The notes below the pieces were generated by a model. It worked only from the letters and a program-made list of their open reading frames with translations. It ran no database searches and was not told where the DNA came from. From Paraburkholderia sp. SOS3 (GTDB taxonomy: Bacteria; Pseudomonadota; Gammaproteobacteria; Burkholderiales; Burkholderiaceae): DNA of 64,000 bases. Every line of letters begins with the position of its first letter. The stretch's first letter is position 1. The position numbers and the translations under genes were made by a program. The stretch covers positions 1,984,001 through 2,048,000 of the forward strand of contig NZ_CP018812.1 in NCBI RefSeq assembly GCF_001922345.1. The letters run 5' to 3'. This document shows positions 44,928 to 54,013 of the stretch, piece by piece.

Positions 44928-45914
44928 ATGAAATGGCTTGAACAATCGATCATGATGAAGCGCGGTGTCGGCGCCGATCGCGAGCCGGTCGAGCATCATC
45001 TGACCGAGGCGCTGCAGAAGACTTTCCACTACACGATCGGGCCGTACTCGCAGCCGGTGCTGCACGTCAAACCGGGCGACCGCGTGGTGGTCGAGACGCG
45101 CGATGCGTTCGAGGGCAAGATCAGGGAGGAGACCGACAAGCCTTCGCAGGTGCTGCAGGTGCCGTTTCTGAATCCGCAGAACGGGCCGATCATGATCGAA
45201 GGCGCCGAGAAGGGCGACGTGGTCGCCGTGTACATCGAAAAAATGGCGCCGCGCGGCAACGATCCGCACGGCTTCTGCTGCATGATCCCGAACTTCGGCG
45301 CCCTGACCGGCACCGACTACACGGCGCTGCTCAACGAGCCCTTGCCGGAAATCGTCCGAAAGATCAAGATCGACGAAGAGAACGTGTACTGGAGCAAACG
45401 CAATACGCTGCCGTACAAGCCGCATATCGGCACGTTGAGCCTGTCGCCCGAAATCGATTCGATCAACTCGCTGACGCCGGACTCGCATGGCGGCAACATG
45501 GACGTGCCCGACATGGGGCCGGGCAGCATTACGTATCTGCCGGTGCGTTCGCCGGGCGGCCGGCTGTTCATCGGCGACGCCCATGCGTGCCAGGGCGACG
45601 GCGAAGTGTGCGGAACCGCCGTCGAGTATCAGAGCACGACCACCGTGCGTGTCGATCTGATCAAGCAGTGGAAGATCGACTGGCCGCGGCTCGAAAACGA
45701 GGACGCGCTGATGAGCATCGGCAGCGCGCGTCCGCTGGAAGACGCCACCCGCATCGCGTACCGCGAGCTGGTGCTGTGGATGGCCGCGGACTACGGCTTC
45801 GACAAGTGGGACGCGTACATGATGCTCAGCCAGGTGGGCAAGGTGCGGCTGGGCAATTTTGTCGATCCAAAATATACCGTGGGCGCGATGGTCGCCAAGC
45901 ATTATCTGAAGTAA
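44928..45914 (+). CDS. fmdA: formamidase/acetamidase
   Basis: 328 residues of the FmdA_AmdA family, which hydrolyses formamide or acetamide to the acid and ammonia. Typical blocks: VKPGDRVVVETRDAFEG, GPIMIEGAEKGDVVAVYIE, PHIGTLSLSPE, DSHGGNMDVPDMGPGSITYLPV and GGRLFIGDAHACQGDGEVCGTAVE. It lies between the amide importer and AmiC/AmiR, the arrangement known from Methylophilus fmd genes, and is the main reason for reading the operon as amide utilisation. Confidence 0.93.
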   Translation: MKWLEQSIMMKRGVGADREPVEHHLTEALQKTFHYTIGPYSQPVLHVKPGDRVVVETRDAFEGKIREETDKPSQVLQVPFLNPQNGPIMIEGAEKGDVVAVYIEKMAPRGNDPHGFCCMIPNFGALTGTDYTALLNEPLPEIVRKIKIDEENVYWSKRNTLPYKPHIGTLSLSPEIDSINSLTPDSHGGNMDVPDMGPGSITYLPVRSPGGRLFIGDAHACQGDGEVCGTAVEYQSTTTVRVDLIKQWKIDWPRLENEDALMSIGSARPLEDATRIAYRELVLWMAADYGFDKWDAYMMLSQVGKVRLGNFVDPKYTVGAMVAKHYLK

Positions 45915-45979
45915 CCGAACCGGCAGCACGATCCACTCGCGCACTTGTACTGCGCGCGCATTCGAGAGCAATTCATCAC

Positions 45980-47134
45980 ATGGCTTTGTCCGATCCTGTA
46001 CGCGTAGGCCTGTTGTGTTCGACCAGCGGCTCGACCGCCTGGCTCGAACAGTCGCAGTGGCGCGGCGCCAGCCTCGCCATCGAGGAGGTCAATGCGCAAG
46101 GCGGCATCGGCGGGCGCGAGCTGGTGGCAGTTCACTACGATCCGTGCTCGGATCCGCTGATGTTTCGCGAGCTGGCCGAGCGGCTGATCGTCCGGGACGG
46201 CGTCAACGTGATTTTCGGCGGCTATACGTCCACCAGCCGCAAGGCGATGCTGCCGGTGGTCGAGAAGCACAACCGGCTGCTGATCTACTCGCAGCAATAC
46301 GAAGGCTTCGAGTATTCGGACAACATCATTTACAGCGGTGCATCGCCGAACCAGAACGGCGTGCAGCTGGCGGACTTCATGACGGAAACCTTCGGCGCGC
46401 GCGTCTACTTCGTCGGCTCGCGCTACGTGTATCCGTACGAGTGCAATCGCACCATGCAGGAGCTGCTGCTGCAGCACCCGGAAGGCGCCATCCTCGGCGA
46501 ACGCTATCTGCCGCTCGATGCCACGCGCGAGCAGTTCACGCAGGTGGTGGCCGACATCAAGCGCAAGGCGCCGGACTGGATCTTCTGTACGGTGATCGGC
46601 GCCACGGTGCCGTTTCTGTACGATGCGTACGCCCATGCGGATCTCGACCCGGCGAAGATGCCGATCGGCAGCCTCAATACCTCCGAAACCGAGATTCATG
46701 CAATGGCGCGCGGTATCGCGGCCGGGCACTATACGGCGGCGCCGTATTTCCAGAGTATCGATACAGCCGAGAACCATCGCGCGGTGCGGCATCACCAGGC
46801 GCGCTTCGGCGCCGATACGCCCACCGACATGAACTGGGAGGCCGCGTACTACCAGATGCATATGTTCGCGCAGGCGTGCGCCCGCGCGGGTTCGGACGAG
46901 ATCGCCGCGGTCATGCCGCACCTGCTCGGTTCGGAATTCGCGGCGCCGCAGGGCAGGGTGCGCATCGATCCGGTCAATCATCATATGGCGCTTTATCCAC
47001 GCATCGGCCGCGCCAATGCGGATGGCCAGTTCAGCATCCTGCGCGCGGCGAAGTTCGCGGTCGGCCCCGATCCGTACATGACCCGTCAGACGCTGGGCGA
47101 CTGGGTCACCAAGCTCAGCACACGGGACTACTGA
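45980..47134 (+). CDS. amiC: AmiC-like cytoplasmic amide sensor
   Basis: 384 residues of the Leu/Ile/Val-binding-protein fold without a signal peptide: DPVRVGLLCSTSGSTAWLEQSQ, AIEEVNAQGGIGGREL, VNVIFGGYTSTSRKAML, LLIYSQQYEGFEYS and YFVGSRYVYPYECNR. In Pseudomonas AmiC holds AmiR inactive until an amide binds. The gene is directly followed, after one base, by the AmiR-like gene, the known pair. It shares ancestry with the periplasmic binding protein that opens the operon. Confidence 0.9.
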   Translation: MALSDPVRVGLLCSTSGSTAWLEQSQWRGASLAIEEVNAQGGIGGRELVAVHYDPCSDPLMFRELAERLIVRDGVNVIFGGYTSTSRKAMLPVVEKHNRLLIYSQQYEGFEYSDNIIYSGASPNQNGVQLADFMTETFGARVYFVGSRYVYPYECNRTMQELLLQHPEGAILGERYLPLDATREQFTQVVADIKRKAPDWIFCTVIGATVPFLYDAYAHADLDPAKMPIGSLNTSETEIHAMARGIAAGHYTAAPYFQSIDTAENHRAVRHHQARFGADTPTDMNWEAAYYQMHMFAQACARAGSDEIAAVMPHLLGSEFAAPQGRVRIDPVNHHMALYPRIGRANADGQFSILRAAKFAVGPDPYMTRQTLGDWVTKLSTRDY

Positions 47135-47135
47135 C

Positions 47136-47786
47136 GTGAGGGCGCGCGCGGACAGAGGCCAACGCAGCCTGACGAGTTCGATCCTGGAGCGCAACCCGCG
47201 CGTGGTCGTGTTCCATCCGGACGACGACGACGGGCTCACGCTGACCAACCATCTGCGGCGGATGGGCTTCCAGGTGGAGCGCTGCTGGCCGCCGTCCGAC
47301 ACCTTGCCGGACCGTATCGATCTGGTGTTTCACGCATTGTTGCCCGAGGAGCGCGCCCCGCGCGGCGAGTGGTTCGGGCCGGATGCGCCGCCCGTGATCT
47401 GCGTGGTGGCCTTCGAGAATCCCACCTTCATCGATCAGGCCATCAAGATGGGCTCGGACGGCATCGTCACCACGCCGATCCGCGCGTCGGGACTGCTGTC
47501 TACGGTGGTGATGGCGCTGCATCACGCGAAGCGCGCGCGTCAGCACACGCAACGGATTGCGAGACTCGAGCAGAAGCTGCTCGATAGCCGTCATCTGCAC
47601 GAAGCCAAGGGAATTTTGATGTCGATGCATCACGTCGGCGAACGCGAGGCGTACGAGATGCTGCGCGCGCAGGCAATGGAAAAGCGCGTGACCATCGACG
47701 ATATCTGCCATTCGGTGATTCAGGCCGGCGAGGTGCTGCAGATCAAGCGTGGCGCGCCGGCAGCGGACGGTTGTGCCAAAGATTGA
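47136..47786 (+). CDS. amiR: AmiR-like ANTAR transcription antiterminator
   Basis: 216 residues from a GTG start. Residues ~15-130 form a receiver-like domain without the phosphoacceptor set (RVVVFHPDDDDGLTLTNHLRRMG); a coiled-coil (ARLEQKLLDSRHLHEAKGIL) leads into the C-terminal ANTAR helices (MSMHHVGEREAYEMLRAQAMEKRVTIDDICHSVI). ANTAR domains bind RNA hairpins in leaders and stop terminator formation. The motif found at 40132-40172 before the operon's own terminator is the likely target. Confidence 0.92.
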   Translation: MRARADRGQRSLTSSILERNPRVVVFHPDDDDGLTLTNHLRRMGFQVERCWPPSDTLPDRIDLVFHALLPEERAPRGEWFGPDAPPVICVVAFENPTFIDQAIKMGSDGIVTTPIRASGLLSTVVMALHHAKRARQHTQRIARLEQKLLDSRHLHEAKGILMSMHHVGEREAYEMLRAQAMEKRVTIDDICHSVIQAGEVLQIKRGAPAADGCAKD

Positions 47787-47860
47787 AGGCCGGCGCGCCG
47801 GTCGGAAGTTCAGGTGCGCATGCCGCGGCGCGCCGCAGGTTAAATCAACAGGAGTGTCGA

Positions 47861-49453
47861 ATGGAACGAGCGGGTGCGATCAACCTCGGCGGCGATTCCG
47901 CCGGGCTGGGGATCGATTTCGATGGGCTGACGGTCGAAGCGGTTCAACAGGGTTTCCGGGCCGGCCGGTTCACGGCGGAACAGCTGGCGCGTGCGTGCTT
48001 CCAGCGGATCGAGCGCTACAACCCGACCTACAACGCGCTGATCTTCCTGAATCCGGCGGCGCTCGACGACGCCCGCAAAATCGACGAACGTCGTACGCGC
48101 GGCGAAGCGCTGGGGCCGCTCGCCGGCGTGCCGGTGGTGATCAAGGATCCGATGGACATGGTTGGCTTTCCTACCACCGCGGGCTGGTCGAAGCTTTATA
48201 GCAAGACCGGCGGGGTGGATTTGATGCCGCAGCGCGATGCGCCGGTGGTCGCGCGCATGCGTGCGGCAGGCGCGATCATGCTGGGCAAGACCAATGTACC
48301 GGTGCTGAGCCATACGGGTACGCACGCGAACGACAGCTGGGCCGGACCGACCATCAACGTCGCGATGCCCACGCGGATGCCGGGCGGCAGCAGCGCCGGC
48401 ACGGCCTCGGCGGTGGCGGCGGGCATGGCGGTGCTTGGCCTCGCAGAAGAGACTGGCGGCTCGATCCAGAATCCGGCTTCAGCGCAGGATCTCGTCGGCA
48501 TCAAACCGACTATCGGGCTCGTGCCGAACGCGGGCGTGGTGCCGTTGTCGGGCAACCGCGACGTGGTGGGCCCGATCGCGCGCAACGTGACGGATGCTGC
48601 GCTGTGCCTCGACGTTCTGGCCGGCTACAGCAGCGAAGATCCCAAGACCCTCGCGGGCGTCGGCCGGCAGCCCGAGGGCGGCTACGCGGCAGGGCTCAGG
48701 CGTGAGGCGTTGCAAGGCAAGCGCATCGGCCTGTATGGCCCGGGCTGGCGTGCGCAGCCATTGTCGGACGAGGCGAGCGCACTGTACGAGCGCGTGAAAG
48801 GCGAACTGACGGCACTCGGCGTCACGCTGATCGACGATCCGTTCGCAGGCTCCGGTTTCGCGGCGCTGCGCAAACCGACTCCGCCGCTGGTGAACTTCGA
48901 CGCGCGCGGCCTCGAGTCGATTCCGTACGATCTCGAATGCTATCTGGCGCGGCTCGGGCCGGCCTCGCCGTTGAAAACGTTTGCCGAGTTCGCGAAAGCG
49001 ACCGAGGACGAGAACCCGTTCGGACCGAATGGCGTGCTGCGCTATATGCCGAATCTGCCGCAGTTCAACGCCGCGTTGGCCAATCCGTCGTTGCCGCCCG
49101 ATATCTCGGAGTTCATCGAACTGAAGGCGCGCTATCTGCGCATCTTCGAGCGGGTGTTCTGCGAGCACCGGCTCGATGCCCTGGTGTTTCCGCAGATGCG
49201 CGGCGAGCTGCCATCGCTGCGCGGCACCGACACGATTCAGGAAACCACCGTCGGCGAGATCAATATCGCTGGCTTGCCCGGCATCGCGGTGCCCGCGGGA
49301 TACTACGCGTCCGGCGCACCGTTCGGGCTGATCTTCGTCGGGCGCCAATGGGACGAGGCCGCGCTGCTCGGCTATGCGTACGCGTATGAGCAGAGCGGCA
49401 CGCATCGGCACGCGCCGGCGCTTGCCGATACGCGTGAAGGGGCGGCGTCCTGA
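47861..49453 (+). CDS. amidase signature family hydrolase
   Basis: 530 residues from an ATG with ACAGGAGTGTCGA upstream. Catalytic elements are K in VVIKDPMDMVG, the MPGGSSAGTASAV loop and Ser in LAEETGGSIQNPAS (here EETGGS instead of the usual GTDTGGS). It lies 74 bases after AmiR in the same direction, so it probably belongs to the amide operon and widens its substrate range. Confidence 0.9.
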   Translation: MERAGAINLGGDSAGLGIDFDGLTVEAVQQGFRAGRFTAEQLARACFQRIERYNPTYNALIFLNPAALDDARKIDERRTRGEALGPLAGVPVVIKDPMDMVGFPTTAGWSKLYSKTGGVDLMPQRDAPVVARMRAAGAIMLGKTNVPVLSHTGTHANDSWAGPTINVAMPTRMPGGSSAGTASAVAAGMAVLGLAEETGGSIQNPASAQDLVGIKPTIGLVPNAGVVPLSGNRDVVGPIARNVTDAALCLDVLAGYSSEDPKTLAGVGRQPEGGYAAGLRREALQGKRIGLYGPGWRAQPLSDEASALYERVKGELTALGVTLIDDPFAGSGFAALRKPTPPLVNFDARGLESIPYDLECYLARLGPASPLKTFAEFAKATEDENPFGPNGVLRYMPNLPQFNAALANPSLPPDISEFIELKARYLRIFERVFCEHRLDALVFPQMRGELPSLRGTDTIQETTVGEINIAGLPGIAVPAGYYASGAPFGLIFVGRQWDEAALLGYAYAYEQSGTHRHAPALADTREGAAS

Positions 49454-49502
49454 TTCGACCCGTACGGGCGCCTGAATGCCGCGCCTGCGCGGCTTGTTGT
49501 AC

Positions 49503-49517
49503 ACAAACCGGGTTTGT
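49503..49517. terminator. small hairpin between convergent amidase genes
   Basis: ACAAAC and GTTTGT pair around CGG, 50 bases after the amidase stop. The stem is short and no T run follows. Confidence 0.3.
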
Positions 49518-49595
49518 CCGCCTGATGACAAGCCGGACTTGGATGCCTTGCAGGACGCGATCGGTCGAAGACGATGTTTACGGGATTAACGAAGC

Positions 49596-51152
49596 TCAGA
49601 AAGCGATGGTCGGCGGATTGCGCAAGCGGGTGTGCTGTTCGAAGTCGTATGCCATCGCGAGAATCTCTGCTTCACTGAAGCGCCGCGCTCCGACGATGTC
49701 GATCGCAATCGGCCGGCCATCAGCAAGATAACCGGCGGGTAGGGTGATAACCGGAAGGCCGAGTTCGTTGACCTCCGTGCCGGCGATCTGATCCCCGAGA
49801 TACGTCACGGTGTTTCCGTCGAGATCCGGCAATGGCTGCGTCGAGCGCGGCAGGAAAAGCGCATCGATCTGCTTTTCATCCAGAATCCGCTCATACAGCG
49901 CCGCGAGTGACGCCTGCATGTCGATCACTTCACCGACCTGCGGGCTGTCCTTCTCAAAGTTGATCGCCGGGTCAGAAAGCAGCGCATGTAAAGGAGCGGT
50001 CGTCCCTACCCCGAGCGGAAAGCCTGCGCGCGCTTCGAATGCCTGCCGGTTCGGTGGATTGTCGCCGCCGAGGCCGGCGAGGTAAGCATCGACGCCTTCG
50101 AGATAGGCGTTGCATTGAGCAAAAGCCTTGCGCTGGGACCACCGCACCTGCCACTCTGTATCCCCAAAAACTGTCTCGACACTTTGCGCGCCCAGCTGGG
50201 AAGTGGCGATTTCAACCATTGCGCCGTAGTGCTCCTTCACAAGCGGATGCAGCTTCGAAGCCCAGATGCCGGGTTCGAACAGTCCGATGCGTTTTCCGCG
50301 AAGTGCGCCGCGATGCAGGGCTTCTGCGTACTTCGGCGCATCCGGTTTGCGATCGGCTATAACGTCGAGGACGGTTGCGGCGTCGGCCACAGATCTTGTA
50401 ATCGGCCCAGCCACGTCATGATTGAAAAGTCCCGGGAAGATGCCCTCTTTCGGAACGAGGCCAAAGCTCGGTTTGAGTCCAACCAGGCTCTGTGCCGAGG
50501 CCGGAAAGAGAATGGATCCAGCCGTGTCGGTTCCTATTGCGACGACGCCCATACCCGCGGCAACTGCCGACGCGCTGCCGGTACTCGACGCCCCCGGCGC
50601 GAAGGCCGGATTGTAGACATTGAGCGTGTCGCCGTTAAAACTCGATTGTGCTCGCAGCCCGTCGAGACCGAAATCGGGCAGATTGCTCTTGCCTAGAATG
50701 ATCGCCCCCGCTTCCTTCAGCTTCTCGACCAGACGGGCATCCCGATCTGGAAAGAGGTCAACACCGTTGAAAGTGCCACGCTGGGGATCGACGACACGAC
50801 TGTTCGACGCGAAACCCGAGTAGCCGGCCGTGGTTCTCGTCCCGACGAGGTCCATGTTGTCCTTGATCACGACAGGAACGCCGTGCAGCGGACCGCGACG
50901 CTTCCCGCGCGCGATCTCGCCGTCCGCTATCCCGGCGTCGCTCAAAGCGTTCCGGTTGATCCAGATAAATGCATTGAGATACGGTTCCAGCAGATTGATC
51001 TGAGCAACGCATGCTGCTGTCAGCTCCACAACGGTATACGTTCCTGCGCTGAGGGCACCACCAATCGTTTCGATCGAAAGCCGCATCACGTCAATATCGG
51101 CCAATCGGCCGCGAAGGTGGTCGGGAATGCTTACTGGCGTAAAGTGGCGCAT
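49596..51152 (-). CDS. amidase signature family hydrolase
   Basis: 518 residues from MRHFTPVSIPDH with CGGAGC five bases before the ATG; the frame runs on to 51326 without a ribosome site. Lys in VVIKDNMDLVG, the FAPGASSTGSASAVAAGM loop (GA in place of GG) and Ser in [14 protein letters not shown] are present. It faces the other amidase tail to tail and differs clearly from it, so it is not a recent copy. It may be expressed alone. Confidence 0.88.
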   Translation of the reverse strand: MRHFTPVSIPDHLRGRLADIDVMRLSIETIGGALSAGTYTVVELTAACVAQINLLEPYLNAFIWINRNALSDAGIADGEIARGKRRGPLHGVPVVIKDNMDLVGTRTTAGYSGFASNSRVVDPQRGTFNGVDLFPDRDARLVEKLKEAGAIILGKSNLPDFGLDGLRAQSSFNGDTLNVYNPAFAPGASSTGSASAVAAGMGVVAIGTDTAGSILFPASAQSLVGLKPSFGLVPKEGIFPGLFNHDVAGPITRSVADAATVLDVIADRKPDAPKYAEALHRGALRGKRIGLFEPGIWASKLHPLVKEHYGAMVEIATSQLGAQSVETVFGDTEWQVRWSQRKAFAQCNAYLEGVDAYLAGLGGDNPPNRQAFEARAGFPLGVGTTAPLHALLSDPAINFEKDSPQVGEVIDMQASLAALYERILDEKQIDALFLPRSTQPLPDLDGNTVTYLGDQIAGTEVNELGLPVITLPAGYLADGRPIAIDIVGARRFSEAEILAMAYDFEQHTRLRNPPTIAF

Positions 51153-51222
51153 ACATGCTCCGCGGTCGATAGAAAATCTGGTGGAAGACGGCTGTCCTGT
51201 GTCGGCGCAATGGCGCGACGCT

Positions 51223-51552
51223 TCATGAACGCCGGACGGCGAACGACACTGATTGCAACACCGTACGTCGGGGTTTATCGACTTTGACTTCGTCAAACCA
51301 CGCGTGCGCGTCGATGGGTGCCACACTCCCCATATGATCAGCCATGGTCGTCTTCAGATCTGTTTTTAAGGTTGGCTTACCGTTGAATGTATGTGCGAAC
51401 CCCTTTGCTTTGCTGCGCGCGTCGGTCGAGACATTTATTGCAAGGTTCACGCCATGCAGCGTTAGTTCGCCCCAGGTTCGGTCCAGTGAGCGCCAAGGCC
51501 CGCTAATCAGGAAGGCTTGCGCATCTCGGTACCCGTCGGGATGCTCTGGTTT
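51223..51552 (-). pseudogene. unrecognised coding remnant
   Basis: An open frame of 109 codons without a start near its 5' end reads HPDGYRDAQAFLISGPWR, then SLDRTWGELTLHGVNLAI, and KAKGFAHTFNGKPTLKTDLK. The composition is protein-like, not that of a shadow frame, but I do not recognise the family. The absence of an ATG before residue ~65 and a stop just upstream suggest the 3' part of a lost gene. Confidence 0.35.
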
Positions 51553-51784
51553 TCACGTATCTGAACCGACTTTGGATCGCGCCGATTCAGATTTGAATCG
51601 CCTCCGGATAGCGCGGACAAAAGCATCTCCCGTTGCGCCGCCGGCCGTCGGGCAGGGTTTTCGGAGCGGCTCGTTACTCGCACTTTGACGGCGTAGGCAA
51701 TGCCGCAGGCCGTTGCGCAAAACTTGAGGGGGCGCGGCTGATATCGAGTACCGTAAGCACTCTTTGGTCCTCGCCATATATCGC

Positions 51785-52291
51785 ATGGTCACTGTCCGCC
51801 CACTGGATTCCCCCGACGCGGAGCAATTCAAAGCAATGCGTCTTCTCGCTGCCGACAACGCCCCAACCGCCATACGGCCTACGCGTCAGGAAGAATTCGC
51901 ACACTCAATTGAGGAGATCGCCGGCCGCATTCGTTCGACGCCGACACAGGCCGTCTTCGGCGCGTTTGCGGGTGAATTGCTGGTCGGCATCACGGGCGTT
52001 CGTCGCGAGCCGCTGTGTCAGGTGAAGCACAAGGCCACGATATGGGGCGTTTTTGTTGACCCTTCATACCGTGGGCGAGGAATTGCACAAATGCTTTTGG
52101 CAGCAGCCACAGCTCACGCAAGCGAAGAGTGGGGCACCATCCAGTTGATGCTTTGCGTCAATGCGGAAAACCTGCCAGCAAAGAGGCTTTACGCGTCGTA
52201 CGGCTTTCGGACGTTCGGCGTTGAGCCACGCGCGATGAAGGTTGGCGATCGTTTTTATGACGAGGAGCATATGTTCAAACAACTGGTCTAG
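51785..52291 (+). CDS. GNAT family N-acetyltransferase
   Basis: 168 residues from MVTVRPLDSPDAEQFKAM. GNAT motifs: VFGAFAGELLVGITGV, IWGVFVDPSYRGRGIAQMLLAAATAHA (acetyl-CoA loop RGRGIA) and LMLCVNAENLPAKRLYASYGFRTFG. A ribosome site is not obvious; a TTG at 51764 is an alternative start. Acceptor unknown; it resembles the small-molecule or ribosomal-protein acetylating group. No operon partner. Confidence 0.85.
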   Translation: MVTVRPLDSPDAEQFKAMRLLAADNAPTAIRPTRQEEFAHSIEEIAGRIRSTPTQAVFGAFAGELLVGITGVRREPLCQVKHKATIWGVFVDPSYRGRGIAQMLLAAATAHASEEWGTIQLMLCVNAENLPAKRLYASYGFRTFGVEPRAMKVGDRFYDEEHMFKQLV

Positions 52292-52597
52292 CGCGAGCAA
52301 GGCACCAGACCGAGTTCGGCCACCAACCGCCACCAGACTGTGAAGCCCCGGGCGGAATACGGCCACTCGCTGGCTAGAACCGCTCGCCGGGGCGCCACGA
52401 TGTCGAATTTCTAATGGCCGTACATGCAGAACGTTTTGCCTCAGCGCAGGATCGCCGTGCTTGAACAGTGGATGTTGCTTGAGGCCGATCCAAAGGCCGC
52501 CACGTTTTGTGAGCGGCCAGGCGAAATGCAGTTCGATGCAGGCAATCGTTTCGCGCACTTCCCGGGTCGTTGCATTGATCGAGATCAGTTCAGCTTG
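52292..52597. other. intergenic stretch, no gene supported
   Basis: Small frames exist on both strands, one on the minus strand containing WPLTKRGGLWIGLKQHPLFK, but none has a start with a ribosome site or a recognised domain. It may hold gene debris, as on the other side of the GNAT gene. Confidence 0.35.
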
Positions 52598-53593
52598 TCA
52601 GGCTTTGCGCTGCGAAATACTCCCGGGTTGATGGATCTGCGGATTCAAACCTCCCCAGCTCTTTGTAGTGGGAAGAGCTTCTATGACCCCTGAGGTCGAG
52701 TTGCGCCGAAATAGTACGCCCGGCTTACCGGAAAGTGTCAGCGCCTTTACCTTGTCTCCGCTCGGCAAGGTCACTAGCGAGCCCGCCGTGATGTAAAGAC
52801 CCGCTTCGACGACACAATCGTCGCCCAAGGAGATCCCAACGCCCGAGTTGGCGCCGAGAAGGCATCGTTCGCCAATCGACACGACATGCTTTCCTCCGCC
52901 CGACGTGGTGCCCATGATGGAAGCGCCACCTCCGATATCGGTGCCCGCCCCGACGATCACCCCAAGGCTGATGCGCCCCTCGACCATACAGGGGCCCATT
53001 GTTCCAGCGTTTAAACTGCAGAAGCCCTCTGGCATTACAGAGGTGCCCGGCGCCAGGTGTGCACCGAGTAAGACCCGATTAACGTCAGCTATCCAGATGT
53101 CCGAAGGCGCCACATAATCAATCATACGTGGCACCTTAAAAACGCCTCGAATATCGACTAATGTGCCGCGGCCTCGACCGTGCCAGAGCAGTTCTTCGAC
53201 TTTCTCGGGTTTGCACGGACCGAGCGAAGTCCAGGCAACGTCGCTCAGTAAAGTCAGAAAGCCGTCAAGATTCGCTTCCCGCGGCCGAATCAGCCTATGG
53301 CTCAATAGATGCAACCGTAGATATAGATCATGGATGTCGACCGGCGGGTGGCTGAGATCTTCGATCAGCGTTTCTATCGCAATCGTTTGAACATCTCTGA
53401 CTGGATCATTCACCAGCGCGTTCAGCCCGCGCTTTCCTAACTTTTCGAGTGTCTCCTGCTTGGACAGCACGTGTGATCCGACGGCCGGTGACGCCGTGTT
53501 CAGGCGAACAACTGGAAACCACGTGTCGAGAATGGTCCCATCGCTGGCAACCGTCGCGAGACCGGCACCATAAGCACTATTTGAGTCAGGCAT
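52598..53593 (-). CDS. dapD: tetrahydrodipicolinate N-succinyltransferase, long (mycobacterial/Pseudomonas) type
   Basis: 331 residues. N-terminal GLATVASDGTILDTWFP and HDLYLRLHLLSHRLIRP lead to a left-handed beta helix (IADVNRVLLGAHLAPGTSV, GTMGPCMVEGRISLGVIVGAGTDIGGG) and end VKALTLSGKPGVLFRRNSTSG. This is the long DapD form of Actinobacteria and Pseudomonas, not the ~275-residue form normal in Burkholderia. It makes N-succinyl-2-amino-6-oxopimelate in lysine and peptidoglycan synthesis. It stands alone beside insertion sequences, which suggests acquisition. Its ATG overlaps the tail of the transposase remnant. Confidence 0.88.
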   Translation of the reverse strand: MPDSNSAYGAGLATVASDGTILDTWFPVVRLNTASPAVGSHVLSKQETLEKLGKRGLNALVNDPVRDVQTIAIETLIEDLSHPPVDIHDLYLRLHLLSHRLIRPREANLDGFLTLLSDVAWTSLGPCKPEKVEELLWHGRGRGTLVDIRGVFKVPRMIDYVAPSDIWIADVNRVLLGAHLAPGTSVMPEGFCSLNAGTMGPCMVEGRISLGVIVGAGTDIGGGASIMGTTSGGGKHVVSIGERCLLGANSGVGISLGDDCVVEAGLYITAGSLVTLPSGDKVKALTLSGKPGVLFRRNSTSGVIEALPTTKSWGGLNPQIHQPGSISQRKA

Positions 53594-53936
53594 ACGAGGT
53601 TAGAAAGTTATTTTGGGCTGAGTCAGTCCTGCGCAGCCTAAAAAAGGGGCAGGTAGACGCATTTAGTTGCAGCAGAGATTGGCAGTCTGAGAACACGCCA
53701 AGGACACGTTTATTCCGAATCTGGTGGTGGTTGCCCGGGCGCCCACGTTTGCCTGATACGAGGCCTGCGACGCCGGCCGCGCGGTAGCGCAGCACGAGCC
53801 GCTCGACCTGGCGCACACTCAGGCCCAGGCGCCCGGCTGCCTGGCCCGGTTTGAGCCGTCCGTCGGTCACCGCCTCGATGATCTTGACGCGCTGCAGTTC
53901 ATTCATGCTGATCGTCACCAGTCCGGGTTCGTTCAT
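53586..53936 (-). pseudogene. ISNCY/IS1202-type transposase, N-terminal remnant
   Basis: MNELQRVKIIEAVTDGRLKP and QAAGRLGLSVRQVERLVLRY followed by AGLVSGKRGRPGNHH are the N-terminal helix-turn-helix of ISNCY-like transposases. After ~60 residues the similarity stops at about 53720 and unrelated sequence runs to a stop at the dapD start. The catalytic domain is missing. The IS3 element sits just upstream. Confidence 0.7.
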
Positions 53937-53991
53937 CACAGGCTCCGTCGTGTGCGCGCGCCACAGCATGCGCCTCGCGGAGCCCCGAACC

Positions 53992-54007
53992 GGACATTTC
54001 TAACTGG
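53992..54007. repeat. ISNCY-end repeat, left copy
   Basis: GGACATTTCTAACTGG matches AGACATTACTAAATGG at 55627-55642 in 13 of 16 bases. Without the IS3 element the two copies would be 19 bases apart, as tandem terminal repeats of the broken ISNCY-like element. Confidence 0.55.
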
Positions 54008-54013
54008 CTCAAA

